Assembly (NCBI GenBank): GCA_021229015.1
Contig: CM037782.1
Span: 58,401,518-58,465,517 of the forward strand
DNA from: Solen grandis
Lineage: Eukaryota > Mollusca > Bivalvia > Adapedonta > Solenidae
DNA: 64,000 nt
Direction: 5' to 3'
Shown piece after piece: positions 45,601 to 57,992 of this stretch; the stretch's first letter is position 1; each line of letters begins with the position of its first letter. The notes beneath the pieces are model-generated. The model saw nothing but the letters and a program-made list of their open reading frames with translations, was not told where the DNA came from and did no database searches. The position numbers and the translations under genes were made by a program.

Positions 45601-48600
45601 TGTATACTTAACATCATGCATGATAGTCCAAAAAACCTAAATGAAAGTTATTTCTGTTGATATTATTTATTGAAAATTACTGAATCAATAAAACGAATAT
45701 TGTATAAATATTTTGGCTGAGTAAGTATTAAATATTTAAGCCATAGATAGATATACTAGTGAACTGTTCCTAATTTAGATGCATATATGATATAGACAAG
45801 CCATAACCTTGAGATCCTAGATATGTATACACTATATTTGGAAAGATAAAACCACGAGTGACCTATGTGACGACAAGAAACAGGCTTCACTATTTTCAAG
45901 TATGATACATGAAAATTTATGTAAAGGTATTAAAATTACATAATTAAAACCATCTTTTAAGATAACATATTTTATATTTTCTGTTATACTTAAAGGCTGG
46001 TTTTATTTTCATTACGGCATGATTAATTTGTTAGACGGTATAGTAACCATAGTTTCTGTATGTTACTGTTACTAGTATCGATATAAATCTATTTTAAGTG
46101 TTACAATACTCTCGTATTGTTGATTTATTTTTATGAATAGTAGTCGCAATATGACGAAGTACAGTTGCAGTAACGGAACACTCCAGCGCAACAACTAACC
46201 ATCATGTGACTTAACTCCACTTAAGGAAAGACATTAATATCCAATTGATGGAAAAAGCATTGATAATGACAGCCTGTGCTAATCAGTAGTTATATATTGT
46301 CGCGAATTTATAAACACGCGAAAAAAGCACACAGAAAAAATCAAAGCCTTGGACAATATCTTAAAATACATGTATATGAATTATTTATGAAATTTACTTT
46401 TAAGGTAAACAGCTTAAGTTCATATCTTGACCTCTCTGACATACTGAAATCACGAGTGACCGTTACTGAACGGCAGGTTGACACTGACACAAACTGACAC
46501 AAGGTCAACAACCTTTCATTACTTTTGTACCGACCCCGGTGGCCGAGTGGTTAGAGTGTCCGCCTCGGGTGCGGGAGGTCGTCGGTTCGATCCCCGGTCG
46601 CGACATACCAAAGTCGAGAAAAATGGTACTGTTATATCTCCCTTGTTTGGCGCTCAGCATATAAGGGTAGTTGCAGGACTGGTTGGCCTGGTGTCAGGAT
46701 AATGTGACCGGGTGTGTTATCATGCTACATGTCTACGGCGTGATACTGCAGTGTGGCAGCACTATATTTGTCTCAAGTAGACATCGTCTCCAAATGACTG
46801 AAATACTGTCAGTGGGACGTTAAACCCAACAAACAAACATACTTTTGTTTCTAATGTTCCCTCTAGAATATAAGCGCTATCGCATACAAACCGAAATCAT
46901 AGCTCCGATAGCGCTAAGATAATGTTTGTTTTTTTAAGTAATATTGCATACTATAGCAAATTTAATAAACGAGTATAAAATGTTCAAGCAATGACACTGA
47001 TAACAAGAAAATATAAACAAAAAATTTGTTTTAATGGTCTGCTTACAATAAGTACATTGCCTGTCTTTCTCCCTGTTTCTTTTTCCCGCAGTTCATAAGA
47101 TTTGAAGTACTAAATAAGTGTATTCAAATCAAAAGGAAATAAATTTAAAATAACAAACTTACATTTTTTTTTTTTAAATTTAATAAAAAAAAAAAATTTA
47201 TATCGGAAACCTTCCTCACGAAGGCACTGCGTTGTTAAGTTTCCTAACAAGGCTAAGCTTTCAGTATCACGGAAAAAAACGGATGACTTTCTCAACTAAT
47301 GAAAAAAAAAAATTTTTATTAAATAAACATAATTAAATATCACTATATAAACAAAAAAAAGATGGAATTTTATCTCTGCCGACTGCGCAATAAAATGGGG
47401 GAGGGGGTGGGGGAAATAAGTGTCTAAATATATTTCTGAAATGCGTACTTTAGAACAACAGAGTTGCAAGCAACCCAGCTCAAATATAGTGCCTAGATAT
47501 AGGCCCAAGATGATGTCCGATACATATTTGTGCTTCTATTGATCAGAGTTGCAAGCAACCATATTCAAAAAGTGTCTGATTGTCCCATCGTCCAAAAAGT
47601 CGCTCTGATTGTCTGTTCATCTAACTGGCGATATTTCAGTCAGCTTAGAATGTCTTGGTCTTCGCGAAACAGTATAATGATGTCCCACACTGACAACATG
47701 CAATAGCCAACTTGTGTGATACCACACTCAGTTACATATAGCATGATATACCACACCAAGTCAAAAGTAGCATAAAATACCACACTCAGTCACATCTAGC
47801 ATGATATACCACACCCAGTCACAACAAGCATAAAATACCACACTCAGTTACATAAAGCATGATATACCACACCTAGTCACAACTAGCATAAAATACCACA
47901 GTCAGTCACAACTAGTTTGATATACCACACCTAGTCACAACAAGCATAACATACCACACTCAGTTACATCTAGCATGATATACCACATCCAGTCACAACT
48001 AGCATAAAATACCACACTCAGTCACATCTAGCATGATATACCACACTCAATCACATCTAGCATGATATACCACACCCACTCACAACTAGCATTATAGCAC
48101 ACTCAATCACATCTAGCATGATATACCACACCCAGTCACAACTAGCATGATATACCACACCCAGTCACAACTAGCATGATATACCACACCCAGTCACAAC
48201 TAGCATTATAGCACACTTAGTTAAAACTAGCATGATATACCACACCAAGTCACAACTAGCATGATAAACCACACCCAGCCACAACTAGCATGATATACCA
48301 CACCCAGTCACAAATAGCATTATAGCACACGCAGTTAAAACTAGCATGATATAACACACTTAATCACATCTGGCATGATAAACCACACCCAGTCACAACT
48401 AGCATAAAATACCACACTCAATCACATCTAACATGATAAACCACACCCAGTCACAACTAGCATAAAATACCACACTCAATTACATCTAACATGATAAACC
48501 ACACCCAGTCACAACTAGCATAAAATACCACACTTAATCACATCTAACATGATAAACCACACCCAGTCACAACTAGCATAAAATACCACACTTAATCACA

Positions 48601-49710
48601 TCTAACATGATAAACCACACTCTGTTACAACTAGCATGATATACTTACTAATCACAACTACCATGATATACTATACTAATCACAACTAGCATGGTACCAC
48701 ATCAAGTCAAAACTACAATGATACCACACTTACTCACATCTAGCCTAAAACACAACCAACCAATCACACTAGCATGATACCACACCAGTCACTACCACGC
48801 CAGTCAAAGCTAACATGATACCAATCCAGCCACTGCTAGCATGATACCACACCAGTCACAACTAGCATAATACCACGCCAGTCACTACCACACCAGTCAC
48901 AGCTGATAAACTTTTCCATCACAACAACATGATACCACACTCTGTCACATCTAGCATGACATACCACACTCAGTCACATCCAGTATGATATACCATCTAG
49001 CTTGATACAATACCAAGTCACAAGTATTGATAACCGATGGTAAAGTCACTTGATTTTTTTCTTTTTATAGTATACTTGACAATGTACATTGTACACGTCG
49101 GAAATAAAACATTTGTATCTTTGTAATATCATCGAATATGTTTCTTATCAATGCTGACAAATTGACTAAATTGATGACTTCAGTAAATGTAAACTTTGCA
49201 TATAAATGATACCATGGCTGCTTAGAATCCTGTAGGATATTGTATCTAAAGCTAATAGGAGCATAAAGCAGTAAATATGGAGGCAGTGTGAAGCTGTTAA
49301 TGCTTTACGTATATTTAAGTACGAAAATGTCACTGTGGAGACAATCAATGTGTAAACAATCTTTGATTTGTCATTTACTTTACCGATCGGATCCTCAACC
49401 CTATATACCACGCTATATACCAATACCACATAAGTATGATGAATCCCCGAGGTTACGGATACATCAAAATGGAAAATCAGAACATCCAAGATTTTGAAAC
49501 TAAAACGGAAAATGTCAATATTAAACTCATAATTTGCGACGACAAGAAATAAAGAAAGAAAATAAAAAATAAATTGTTCTCAGCATTCTATATAAATTAC
49601 ATTATCTTACTTTCCCCATTTCCAGAAAATTGAACGTTGCTGTTGTCCAGGAGAAAGGCCTGGGAAACCAACACTTGTAGGAAGATTAAGAATGCACTGC
49701 CGACCGCCAT
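39640..49710 (-). CDS. Alkaline phosphatase copy A (ALP-A), ten exons, exon 4 damaged
   Basis: Minus-strand exons: 49710-49611, 44708-44488, 44053-43879, 43199-~43078 (remnant), 42848-42741, 42558-42456, 41731-41582, 41194-41003, 40442-40299 and 39857-39640 (TAA). Phases agree throughout except at exon 4. Signal peptide [18 protein letters not shown]. Family hallmarks: IIFLGDGMS (metal Asp), [13 protein letters not shown] (catalytic Ser), [25 protein letters not shown] and VTADHAHV (zinc ligands), [15 protein letters not shown]. It would hydrolyse phosphomonoesters at alkaline pH outside the cell. The product ends about 30 residues after the last conserved block without a hydrophobic GPI tail. 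Exon 4 stops matching ALP-B after LNGK; ~48 coding bases and the donor are replaced by an A/T tract, so a normal transcript is unlikely unless this is an assembly error. Confidence 0.9.
40020..40165 (+). mobile_element. SINE family 3 copy in ALP-A intron 9
   Basis: B-box-like GGGTTCGAATCTG precedes TTCTCTCTCGCTATTATTTCTGTATCACCCAGAGC. The same order is seen at 45490-45620 (GGATTCGAATCCC, TCTCTCACCGTTACTTCTGTACC) and in the duplicate at 51050-51180. The insertion is shared by ALP-A and ALP-B, so it predates their duplication. Confidence 0.55.
45480..45625 (+). mobile_element. SINE family 3 copy in ALP-A intron 1
   Basis: TGTGGATTCGAATCCCAGTAGC then TTTATTTCCGTGTTTCTCTC, ACCGTTACTTCTGTACCTCC. 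It is also present, inverted, in ALP-C at about 62130-62245, so it predates that duplication. Confidence 0.55.
46529..46840 (+). mobile_element. tRNA-derived SINE (family 1), full length, with target duplication
   Basis: The head GACCCCGGTGGCCGAGTGG with B box GGTTCGATCCCCGG is followed by the body (AAATGGTACTGTTATATCTCCC, GCGCTCAGCATATAAGGG) and tail GGGACGTTAAACCCAACAAAC. ACTTTTGT is duplicated at 46521-46528 and 46841-46848. The allelic place in ALP-C (about 61190-61205) is empty, so the element entered ALP-A after the copies separated. Confidence 0.92.
47700..49030 (-). repeat. 29-bp satellite array, ALP-A intron 1
   Basis: The unit is CTAGCATGATATACCACACC followed by CAGTCACAA, 29 bp, repeated about 45 times. 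Two variants, CATGATATACCACACCCAG and CATAAAATACCACACTCA, partly alternate. The last third is more degenerate with shortened units. The block is shared in position with ALP-C and, inverted, in sequence. Confidence 0.95.
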
Positions 49711-50176
49711 ACTGTCTGGATCAGTTACTGGTCTTGTAGTACAAAAAATGGACTCCACACAGGGCGCCCTTTTGTAGCGGGACAGTCTTTCTTATCGGTG
49801 ACGTTCATGCTCATATGTCCTAGAAAGAACAAGATGACAAGCTTTATTAAGATATTTCTAAAAATGTGACGCACACATGTCACTTTGTTGTTGTTTTTGT
49901 TAAAAATACAGTTCATCCCGATTATTCCACGATTTAGTTGATAAGCAACTCGTTGGCAAATTGAAATATTTAAATAACACGTTGAGAAAAAATAACACAT
50001 ATTAATATATAAATTATATATTCTTTTTTTCCTGAAAAAGATTTAACTATATAATACATGTAGTTTAATATTTAAATAAATAAAACATGAGAAATAACGT
50101 TTAAAAGATAAGACAAATTAAGTTTAAATCATGCTCATATTTGTTAAGTGCCTGATTTGTTCTGTAATTAATTAGC

Positions 50177-50677
50177 TGTAAAAAAATCGGTTCTGAAAAA
50201 TTGCTAGCACATGAAGAATATCAGAACACCATAAAAAATAACATAAATATAATTCTTATTTTTCTTAATCGTTTTGACTAGTATATTGCTATTGAATCAT
50301 TTGACTGTACAATGAATTTCTAAAATCAAAACTTCTCATTCAATTTGACGTTCGAGAAAAGAATGTATGCATTCAGGGTAAAAGAAACCAATAGACTTTC
50401 ATTTGTAATGCCTCGTGTTAACAAGTATATAAAAATCATTGTACCTTGATTAAATAATGAAAATGTCTGAACTGCCTATTAACCTAGTGAAAGAAACACG
50501 TAGAATTTGGGTAGACGTCCATCATTGTGACAACAGTTACTATTATCCTTCAGGACAATGCAATGCATGTGTATATGATATATAAAGGATACACTCAGGG
50601 AGAGAGTGATCCCTATGATTAACAAACTGAAAAGCGAATACATAATTAAATATATTTAATGGTAAGTTTATTTTTTA
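50177..50677. repeat. Duplicated 3' flank: junction of ALP-A and ALP-B units
   Basis: From 50177 the sequence repeats that starting at 39006 (CTGTAAAAAAATCGGTT, GCTAGCACATGAAGAATATC) with a few indels, including loss of ~60 bp around the CCTAAGATTGAATTACATG of the first copy. The tandem duplication unit is therefore about 11 kb, running from 39003 to 50176. Confidence 0.85.
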
Positions 50678-53600
50678 TTATGGAAAAAAGGCAGCAGCAC
50701 AGTCCGCGGAGTTGCTATAGTCTCCAACACAGGAGGCAAAGGCCATCACGTGGGCTATCTCGTTTTGTTCGTGAACTCCCGTTAACAGATGGGACATGAG
50801 GCCCTTTGCGAAGATTCCGACGTCATCCCCACCGTGCGTCTCGGAAGACTTAGGTACAGCGCTCTGCTGGACGTAGTGTTTGTCCGCTAAAGAGAAAAAC
50901 GAGACTTTAAGTACTTGGTTGTTGAGATGGTGATGCTTGGTTGGTAATCTTTTGTAGGAAATGCATTAAGGTTCTGGAGATAATGCATTACCTTTAATTA
51001 AAGAGCATCTTTAAATAAGCTGAAATTACAATTTCTTTGCTGGTGATGGTGTGGGTTCGAATCTGTTGTGTCATTTTGTTCTTCCAATTTTTCTCTCTGG
51101 CCATTATTTCTGTATCACCCAGAGCTTATTTAGAAAGAAAAAAAGGTGTTGAGTGTCCATTTGACAAATATGTCTTCTTCTCAGGCCTGTTTCTGTATAT
51201 TGATAAAGGGATTTAGTATGTTAATTCACACTGTTAAACATGAGCTTAATGAATGAGTATGTAAAAATGAATGTAAAAAAGGAATGAATGAAAAAAGAAG
51301 GATGTACATGTATCTTCTTATCATTTCTGTTTCTCTGTAGTTATATATAGGATATGCTTTCTATCAAGTTCTATTAAAAATAATATGCAAAATTACTTGT
51401 GTCTACATGAGTGATATCCGGTCGGTGTCCATTGACAATCTTGTAGCCGGGACCGTCGGCGTATAGCAAGGTAGTGTAGGGGTGTCCGTCGTCGGCACTG
51501 GAGGAATGGGCGCTGTTTCCATGGCCGTAACCAACCTTACCTGTTTACCAAGTTGTATGTATGTATGTTTTATTTTCACGCCAATGGAATTTGACAATAA
51601 ATATGTAAACTGTACGAGTAGATCTTAGCCAGAGAGATCTCTAATAGTATAGGCCGGAATATTATGTATAACGATTGCCTTTGTAATAAGTTGGGTGTTA
51701 TCAATGACTATAACAAAATGGAAAATAAATTTATTAGAATTTCTGATATTATTCGTTTACCTGTGATCAAATTCATGATGTTAAGAACAAACTATCAAGG
51801 TTAATGTTCGGATATTCTTATGTGTATTGATCTTTTTAAGTGGAATGTTTATAGCAATAGCATTTGTTATAATTTTGGGGAAGTGTACTGCAAAGTGACC
51901 CAAAATTTAAAAAAAAATGTATATTATGACTTTACTTTTGTCTGTTGTACCCATTCCAACAGTTCAAACTATTTTAATTACTCCGTAGAAGCTTATTGAC
52001 AACAACGTCAAATAGTGACAAGACATTGTGGAACAGAAATTCTTAGATATCTTCATGCACTTGCTAAATGTATTTTGGCCTACCAAGGATGTCATTTCCT
52101 CTGCCAGGTTATCCAGCAATAGACATGACGTGGGCGTGGTCGGCTGTGACGACTATCAGAGTATCGTTGTCATTGATCAAATCGTCTCCCTTAGCAACGG
52201 CATCGTCAAATGCAAGGGTGTCGTAGAGGGCTAGTTTAGCTCTACTGGCGTGATGACCATGGTCGATGTTACCGCCTTTAAATAAAACATAAATACATAA
52301 ATCAATATCACAATGTAGACATCTTAGAACATCTCTTGGTGCAGGAATTGCTGTTAATAATCAGTATGTTATTAAAAATATTCTGATTACAGCGAATCGG
52401 TCTATTCATATAATAATGTATAGATAACCCTATTATGTTACCGATATATATGGACAGTATGGACTATAAGCTGATTCTCTGTGATGCTGAATCGGACAAT
52501 CGTTGGCGATGTATTGTTGGTAAAACAATCAACAAAACTGTATTAAATACCTCTTCATAAAGTGGCTGCTTTTCATTATTCATATGGTGATATGATTCAA
52601 TTCTTTGATGTACATGTGTGCATATTCTATATTCTGCCCATTCAAAAGTACCCAAAATGAATGAAATACTATATTCAAGCAATCACGTATTAATGTTTGC
52701 AGACTTATTATGATATTTACAGAATGATCGGCGCAGTGTCTGAATAATTCTAACAATCAAAGTCTGCAACTTCCGGTACATACCTTCGACAAGAAGGAAA
52801 AATCCTTTCGGGTTCTTGCTGAGAATCTGTATGGCCTTTTCTGTCATTTCTGCCACGGATGGTTCGCCGGCTCTCTCGTGATTTGGATCATGTCTCTCGA
52901 ACTCGTAGTTCATGTGGGAGTACTCAAACAAAGCTAAGGGCAAAGCGTGTTTAACGATGAGGATAAAAAATGCAAGATTATTATTATTATTATTGATTAT
53001 TAGAATAATATGATATACTTTGAAACCTGTGAAGAAATCCCACTGAAGGGAAATTAAATCTGACCTTTATCTGAAGGTGTCTGTTTAAGAGGTTAAGTCA
53101 TCTATAAATCAAGTGCTGGGAATCCAGTAACTGGCCTTTGTTCACAGGCTAGTTGCTTAATATTCAAAAGTTATCGCTAATACAAGTAAGAAAGTTTAAT
53201 AATAATAAAAAAAATGTGAAATTGGGGGCCGCTGTGGCCGAGCGGTCACATTCGTGGACTACAAATCTCTCAGTCCCTCACCGCTGTGGGTTCGAATCCC
53301 GGTAGGGATTTCGGATTTTTCATGTGAGGACGCCTTCCAGCTGGCTTGCGGTAGGTTGGTGGTTCTACCCGGGTACCTCTGTGTACTCGGGGTCTTCCTC
53401 CACCTGTAATTAGCTGGACGTCGCTATATGATTGAAATACTATCGCAGCGACGGTAAACCCCAATACAACCCAATACATCAATAAAATGTAATTATAAGT
53501 ATCTGCTATTTGTGTACATGCTTATTTGGAAATCATCATTGAAATGATTTGATTTACAAAAGGTTCTTTAATGAAACGGAGAAATGAAAAACGTATATGA

Positions 53601-55688
53601 TTTTTCTAATTATTATTTTCTATTATTTTCTTCAATTTTTTTCTTTTCTTTTCATCTGTTTACTTCTTAATAAACATCCTGACTGTATACCTTATATTTT
53701 GAATCTTATCTTTTAACTGACTAGTTTTTACACCAATTTTCACCTGAAAAATTAGCAATGCGCTGCAAAGTCATATATTTTAAACAGCGCAACCTACATG
53801 TAAAGGGACTATTACAAAAAATTTGCTCTATTGAAATCTGTCAAATGAGAGAATATGTAAATCTGTAGGATGGACATTAACTATGTTTTTGCTCTGTCTC
53901 TTTCTGTTAAGACAGCAAACTGGTGTACATTATTTATGTTCTTAAAGTGTTTCTTACCCATAATAGAGTCTGTGGTGGCCGGGTTCACGGTCTTGAAGTC
54001 AGTTTCATTCCAAACATATCTGTAGTTTCGGCCCAATCCGTGTTGACCGTCCATCCATTCCTGTAAATGAAATTTGCACCCAACGTATTGTCATCAATAA
54101 GAAATTCTAGACAATACTTGCATCTTTCTTAAGCAAACTATACGGTATATAACAGGAGAAAGTGGAAAGGACAGTGAATAATTGCATTGTATATCTCAGT
54201 TTGATGCTAAAGTTTTGTTATTCGAGTTAGTTGACAAGGTACCTGAACCAGATCCCTGCCGTCCCTCCTCCCGTAGTGAGCGTTAGAGCCATGTTCTGGG
54301 TCCGGCTGGTTGTACCGACGGAAAAATCGACGACCACCGCCCATTATGACCTGTTACCACAAAAATGATATATGCAATATTACTTACAATTTGCCCTACT
54401 TAATCGTCCAATGAAAAGCTTGTATTGCGTTCAAAAATTGAACAATATATCGCATAAAATGAACCGTAAGGTCTTGATATTGTGTATATGGTGTGTATGC
54501 TATTTGTGCTACGTTTCTTAATGTCTGTAACTTATACAGTGTTAATATATTTTATGTTTTTACTTGTACATCGTGTTACTTATGCTATGTTTCTCAATGT
54601 CTATACTTGTACATCTAGTTACCTGTGTTAATTTACTTAATGTATGTACTCGTACGTCGTGTTACCTGTGTTTGTTTACGTAACATCGTTTTAGTGTTTT
54701 TAGTACATCGTGTTACGTGATACCTGTATTTGTTTGTAGTCCTTTATCAGCTGGCGAGCGATGTCCCTACATTTGCCATTCAAGTGGCTTGTATAATGGT
54801 CTCTCTCCCAGCCACGGTCGGCAACATTGGCGTACAGACTGGCCGGGGTGGCGCGGGTCACACGTGTTGTTGTCACAAAACCGACGGACTTGCCTGTATA
54901 GCGTAATAAAGATATTGATGTAAATAAATGTGAATTTAGTTCCTACAACATTTCACGCTGTTTTCACAATTCAAGGAAGGTGTATCAATACTTAAACACA
55001 TACTAATTTTGTCTTAAACATTAATAAATGAGTCGTTCTCGTATCATTTTATGTTTTCCTTGCAAAATAACATGTATTTACAATATGTATAGAAAAAGTT
55101 CACTGACAATGATATTCAGGCTATGCTAATTCTCCCTAAATATAAAAAAATAAAACATTTTAAATAATAAATGCTTCTATTAAAATCGAATATATTTACC
55201 GACATTTGCAATTTGTGTCATAACAGGGCCTTTCATGGTAAATATTGCATCAAAGAAGAAATATATTTAACGAATGAATAGTAAACATGTTTTATTTCAG
55301 TATATTTCAATCATAGGCTTAAATCAGAAAATTTGAAGGCTTCACAATAGAGCCAATCAACTTAGTTGTATTATTAATGTATGATTGAGTCCCCGAATAG
55401 TGATCAATTAATTGTAAATGTGTCCACTGTTAGCCCAAGAAGCAATATCATGCGACGAGAATGTTAGGCATCACTTCTTTAAAATATCTATGTATAATTG
55501 TATACATGTAATAATAATTTACAATGGAACAGCAAACTATTGAAATACCAGCGGCCATAGACCAGTCCAAGATTGAAGTCAGTTCCGCCCCGGTTTGACT
55601 TGCGCAGTCACCATGAGTATCTCTATCGTCAACGCCGAGAGTTCCAATGTTTGTTTTCACGCCGCAATGATAGGCCGTGCCAGATGAC
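50678..55688 (-). pseudogene. Alkaline phosphatase copy B (ALP-B), 5'-truncated pseudogene
   Basis: Minus-strand exons: partial exon 3 (~55688-55549), then 54893-54724, 54350-54243, 54060-53958, 52933-52784, 52275-52084, 51540-51397 and 50886-50678. Exon lengths equal those of ALP-A where intact. Exon 4 is whole and reads [19 protein letters not shown]. Exons 1 and 2 and the half of exon 3 with the catalytic serine are gone; the break abuts satellite-flank sequence. A TAA at 52109-52111 replaces the Tyr codon in the [10 protein letters not shown] block of exon 8. One extra base near 50685 shifts the last few codons to an earlier stop. It cannot make a working enzyme. Confidence 0.93.
53224..53480 (+). 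mobile_element. tRNA-derived SINE (family 4) in ALP-B intron 6
   Basis: Head GGGGGCCGCTGTGGCCGAG, B box GGTTCGAATCCC, CCTTCCAGCTGGCTTGCGG, tail CGACGGTAAACCCC. ALP-A has continuous sequence at this place (AGTTTTATAAAATGTAATT near 41990), so the insertion followed the A/B duplication. A/T-rich flanks AAATGTGAAATT and AAATGTAATT form an approximate target duplication. Confidence 0.9.
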
Positions 55689-55755
55689 AGCTTAGAATGT
55701 CTTGGTCCTCGTGAAACAGTATAATGATGTCCCACATTGACAACATGCAATAGCC

Positions 55756-56790
55756 AACTAGTGTGATACTACGCCCAGTCACATCTAGCATGTTATACCA
55801 CACCTAGTTAAATCTAGCATGATACCACGCTCACTCACAACTACCATTATAGCACACTCAGTCACATCTAGCATGATATACCACACCCAGTCACAACAAG
55901 CATAAAATACCACACTCAGTCACATCTAGCATGATATACCACAACCAGGCACAACTAGCATGTTATACCACACCCAGTCACAACTAGCATGATAAACCAC
56001 ACCTAGTCACAACAAGCATTAACTACCACACTCAATCACAATTAGCATGATATACCACACCCAGGCACAACTAGCATGTTATACCACACCCAGTCACAAC
56101 TAGCATGATATACCACACCCAGTCACATCTAGCATGTTATTCCACATAATCACATCTAGCTTGATACCACTCTCAGTTATAACTAGCATGTTATACCACA
56201 CCCAGTCACAACTAGCATGATATACCACACCCAGTCACATCTAGCATGTTATTCCACATAATCACATCTAGCTTGATACCACTCTCAGTTATAAATACCA
56301 AGATACCACACCGGTCAAGGCTAGCATGATATATCACACTCAGTTACAACTAGCATGATACCACACCCAGTCAAAACTAGCATGATATACCATACTAATC
56401 ACAACTAGCATGATACCACATCCAGTCAAAGTACAATGATATTCCAAACTTACTCACATCTAGCTTAATACCACACTCAGTCACAAATACCATGATACCA
56501 CACCCAGTGCTCCACACCAGTCACAGCTAGCATGTTACCAGTCACTACCACACCAGTCTCAACTAACATGATACACACCAATCACAACTAGCATAATACC
56601 ACGCCAGTCACTACCACACCAGTCACAGCTAGCATGATACCACACCTTATCACAACTAGCATGATTTCCAGACTCATCACAACAACCATGATACCACACT
56701 CAGTCACATCTAGCATGATATACCACACTCAGTCACATCCAGCATGATATACCATCTAGCTTGATACCATACCAAGTCACAAGTATTGAT
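55756..56790 (-). repeat. 29-bp satellite array at the broken 5' end of ALP-B
   Basis: The same 29-bp unit as in ALP-A, more irregular, with variants CATGTTATACCACACCCAG and a duplicated block (about 56090-56180 recurs at 56205-56290). It is preceded by the satellite-flank GCTTAGAATGTCTTGGTC that in ALP-A lies at 47643. Confidence 0.93.
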
Positions 56791-57074
56791 AACCGATGGT
56801 AAAGTCACTTGAATTTTTTCTAGTTATTGTACATGTATACTTGACAAGTACATTGTACACGTCGGAAATAAAACATTTGTATCTTTGTAATATCATCGAA
56901 TATATTTCTTATCAATGTTGACAAATTGACTAAATTGATGACTTCAGTAAATGTAAACTTTGCATATAAATGATACCATGGCTGCTTAGAATCCTGTAGG
57001 ATATTGTATCTAAAGCTAATAGGAACAGAAAGCAGTAAATATGGAGGCAGTATAAAGCTGTAATGCTTTACGTA

Positions 57075-57250
57075 TAAGATATAAGAGGCAACGTCGGATC
57101 GACATAGGTTTGAACCAAGTCGAAAACCAAATGCGTTAACCACAAGTCTCTGTCTTTCTCTGGACTTTCTGTTCATGTTATGTAACTGATAACCATACTG
57201 GACATAATGTAACTTTGTCGATATTGTCATTCGATCTGTCCGATCACAGT
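57075..57250. other. Unique sequence at the inversion junction
   Basis: After TGCTTTACGTAT the sequence stops matching ALP-A intron 1. It continues with ~175 bp not seen elsewhere in the window, including the tRNA-like AGGTTTGAACCAAGTCG. From about 57255 the inverted ALP-C unit begins. Confidence 0.7.
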
Positions 57251-57644
57251 TGTGTTTGTATGGTGTTCTGATATTCTTCATGTGCTAGCAATTTTTCAGA
57301 ACCGATTTTTTTTACAGCTAATTAATTACAGAACAAATCAGGCACTTAACAAATATGAGCATGATTTAAAATTAATTGGTCTTGTCTTTTGAACGTTATT
57401 TCTCATTTTTTCTTTATTTAAATATTAAACTACATGTATTATATCGTTAAATCTGTTATAGGAAAAAAAGAATATACATAATATTATATTATTATGTGTT
57501 ATTTTTTCTCAATGTGTTACTTTAATATTTCAACTTGCCAACGAGTTGCTTATCAACTAAATCGTGGAATAATCGAGATTGAACTGTATTTTCAACAGCA
57601 ACAACAAAATGACATGTGTGCGTCACATTTTTAGAAATATCTTA

Positions 57645-57859
57645 TTAACCCTTTCCCTCATAGAGGACACCATGAAAAGACCTATGCGAACAGCATGAAA
57701 CCAGATCAGGTTTTATGCTGTTCGCTGCTCTTCAGTGGTCTGGAAATGAGGACTTTATAATTAAATTTGGTAAGGTTTAACTGTGGTTTTCTGCAGATCA
57801 GGCTTGATGTGATACCTATTGAGGGCGTCAAAATGAGTATATATGAGGGAAAGGGTTAA
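57645..57859 (-). mobile_element. TTAA-flanked MITE (copy 2)
   Basis: TTAACCCTTTCCCTCATAGAG at the left and TGAGGGAAAGGGTTAA at the right bound 215 bp, inverted relative to copy 1 at 7067-7306. It lies upstream of ALP-C only; ALP-A has an empty site at about 49833-49845, differing by one base from the expected uninterrupted TTAA site. Confidence 0.92.
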
Positions 57860-57899
57860 AGCATGTCATCTTGTTCTTCCTAGGGCATATGGACATTAA

Positions 57900-57992
57900 C
57901 GTCACCGATAAGAAAGACTGTCCTGCTACAAAAGGGCGCCCTGTGTGGAGTCCATTTCTTGTACTCCCAGACCAGTAACTGATCCAGACAGT
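57900..57992 (+). promoter_or_regulatory. Candidate ALP promoter region
   Basis: GAAAGACTGTCCTGCTACAAAAGGGCGCC and the following ~60 bp are nearly identical upstream of ALP-A (inverted at 49711-49800). CTACAAAAG, about 60 bp before the ATG, is a weak TATA-like candidate. No experimental start is known. Confidence 0.35.

Noticed and set aside
46530..46605. Functional tRNA genes at the SINE heads (8516, 14826, 46529, 53224)
   Set aside because: Each is joined to a shared non-tRNA body and tail with target duplications and lacks a paired acceptor stem; they are SINEs.
47700..49030. CRISPR-like array (short repeats with regular spacing)
   Set aside because: Units abut with no unique spacers, the host is eukaryotic and the arrays lie in ALP introns; this is a satellite.
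56820..57281. 153-codon minus-strand frame crossing the ALP-B/ALP-C junction
   Set aside because: It spans intron-derived, unique and inverted-flank sequence, so it is a chance product of the rearrangement.
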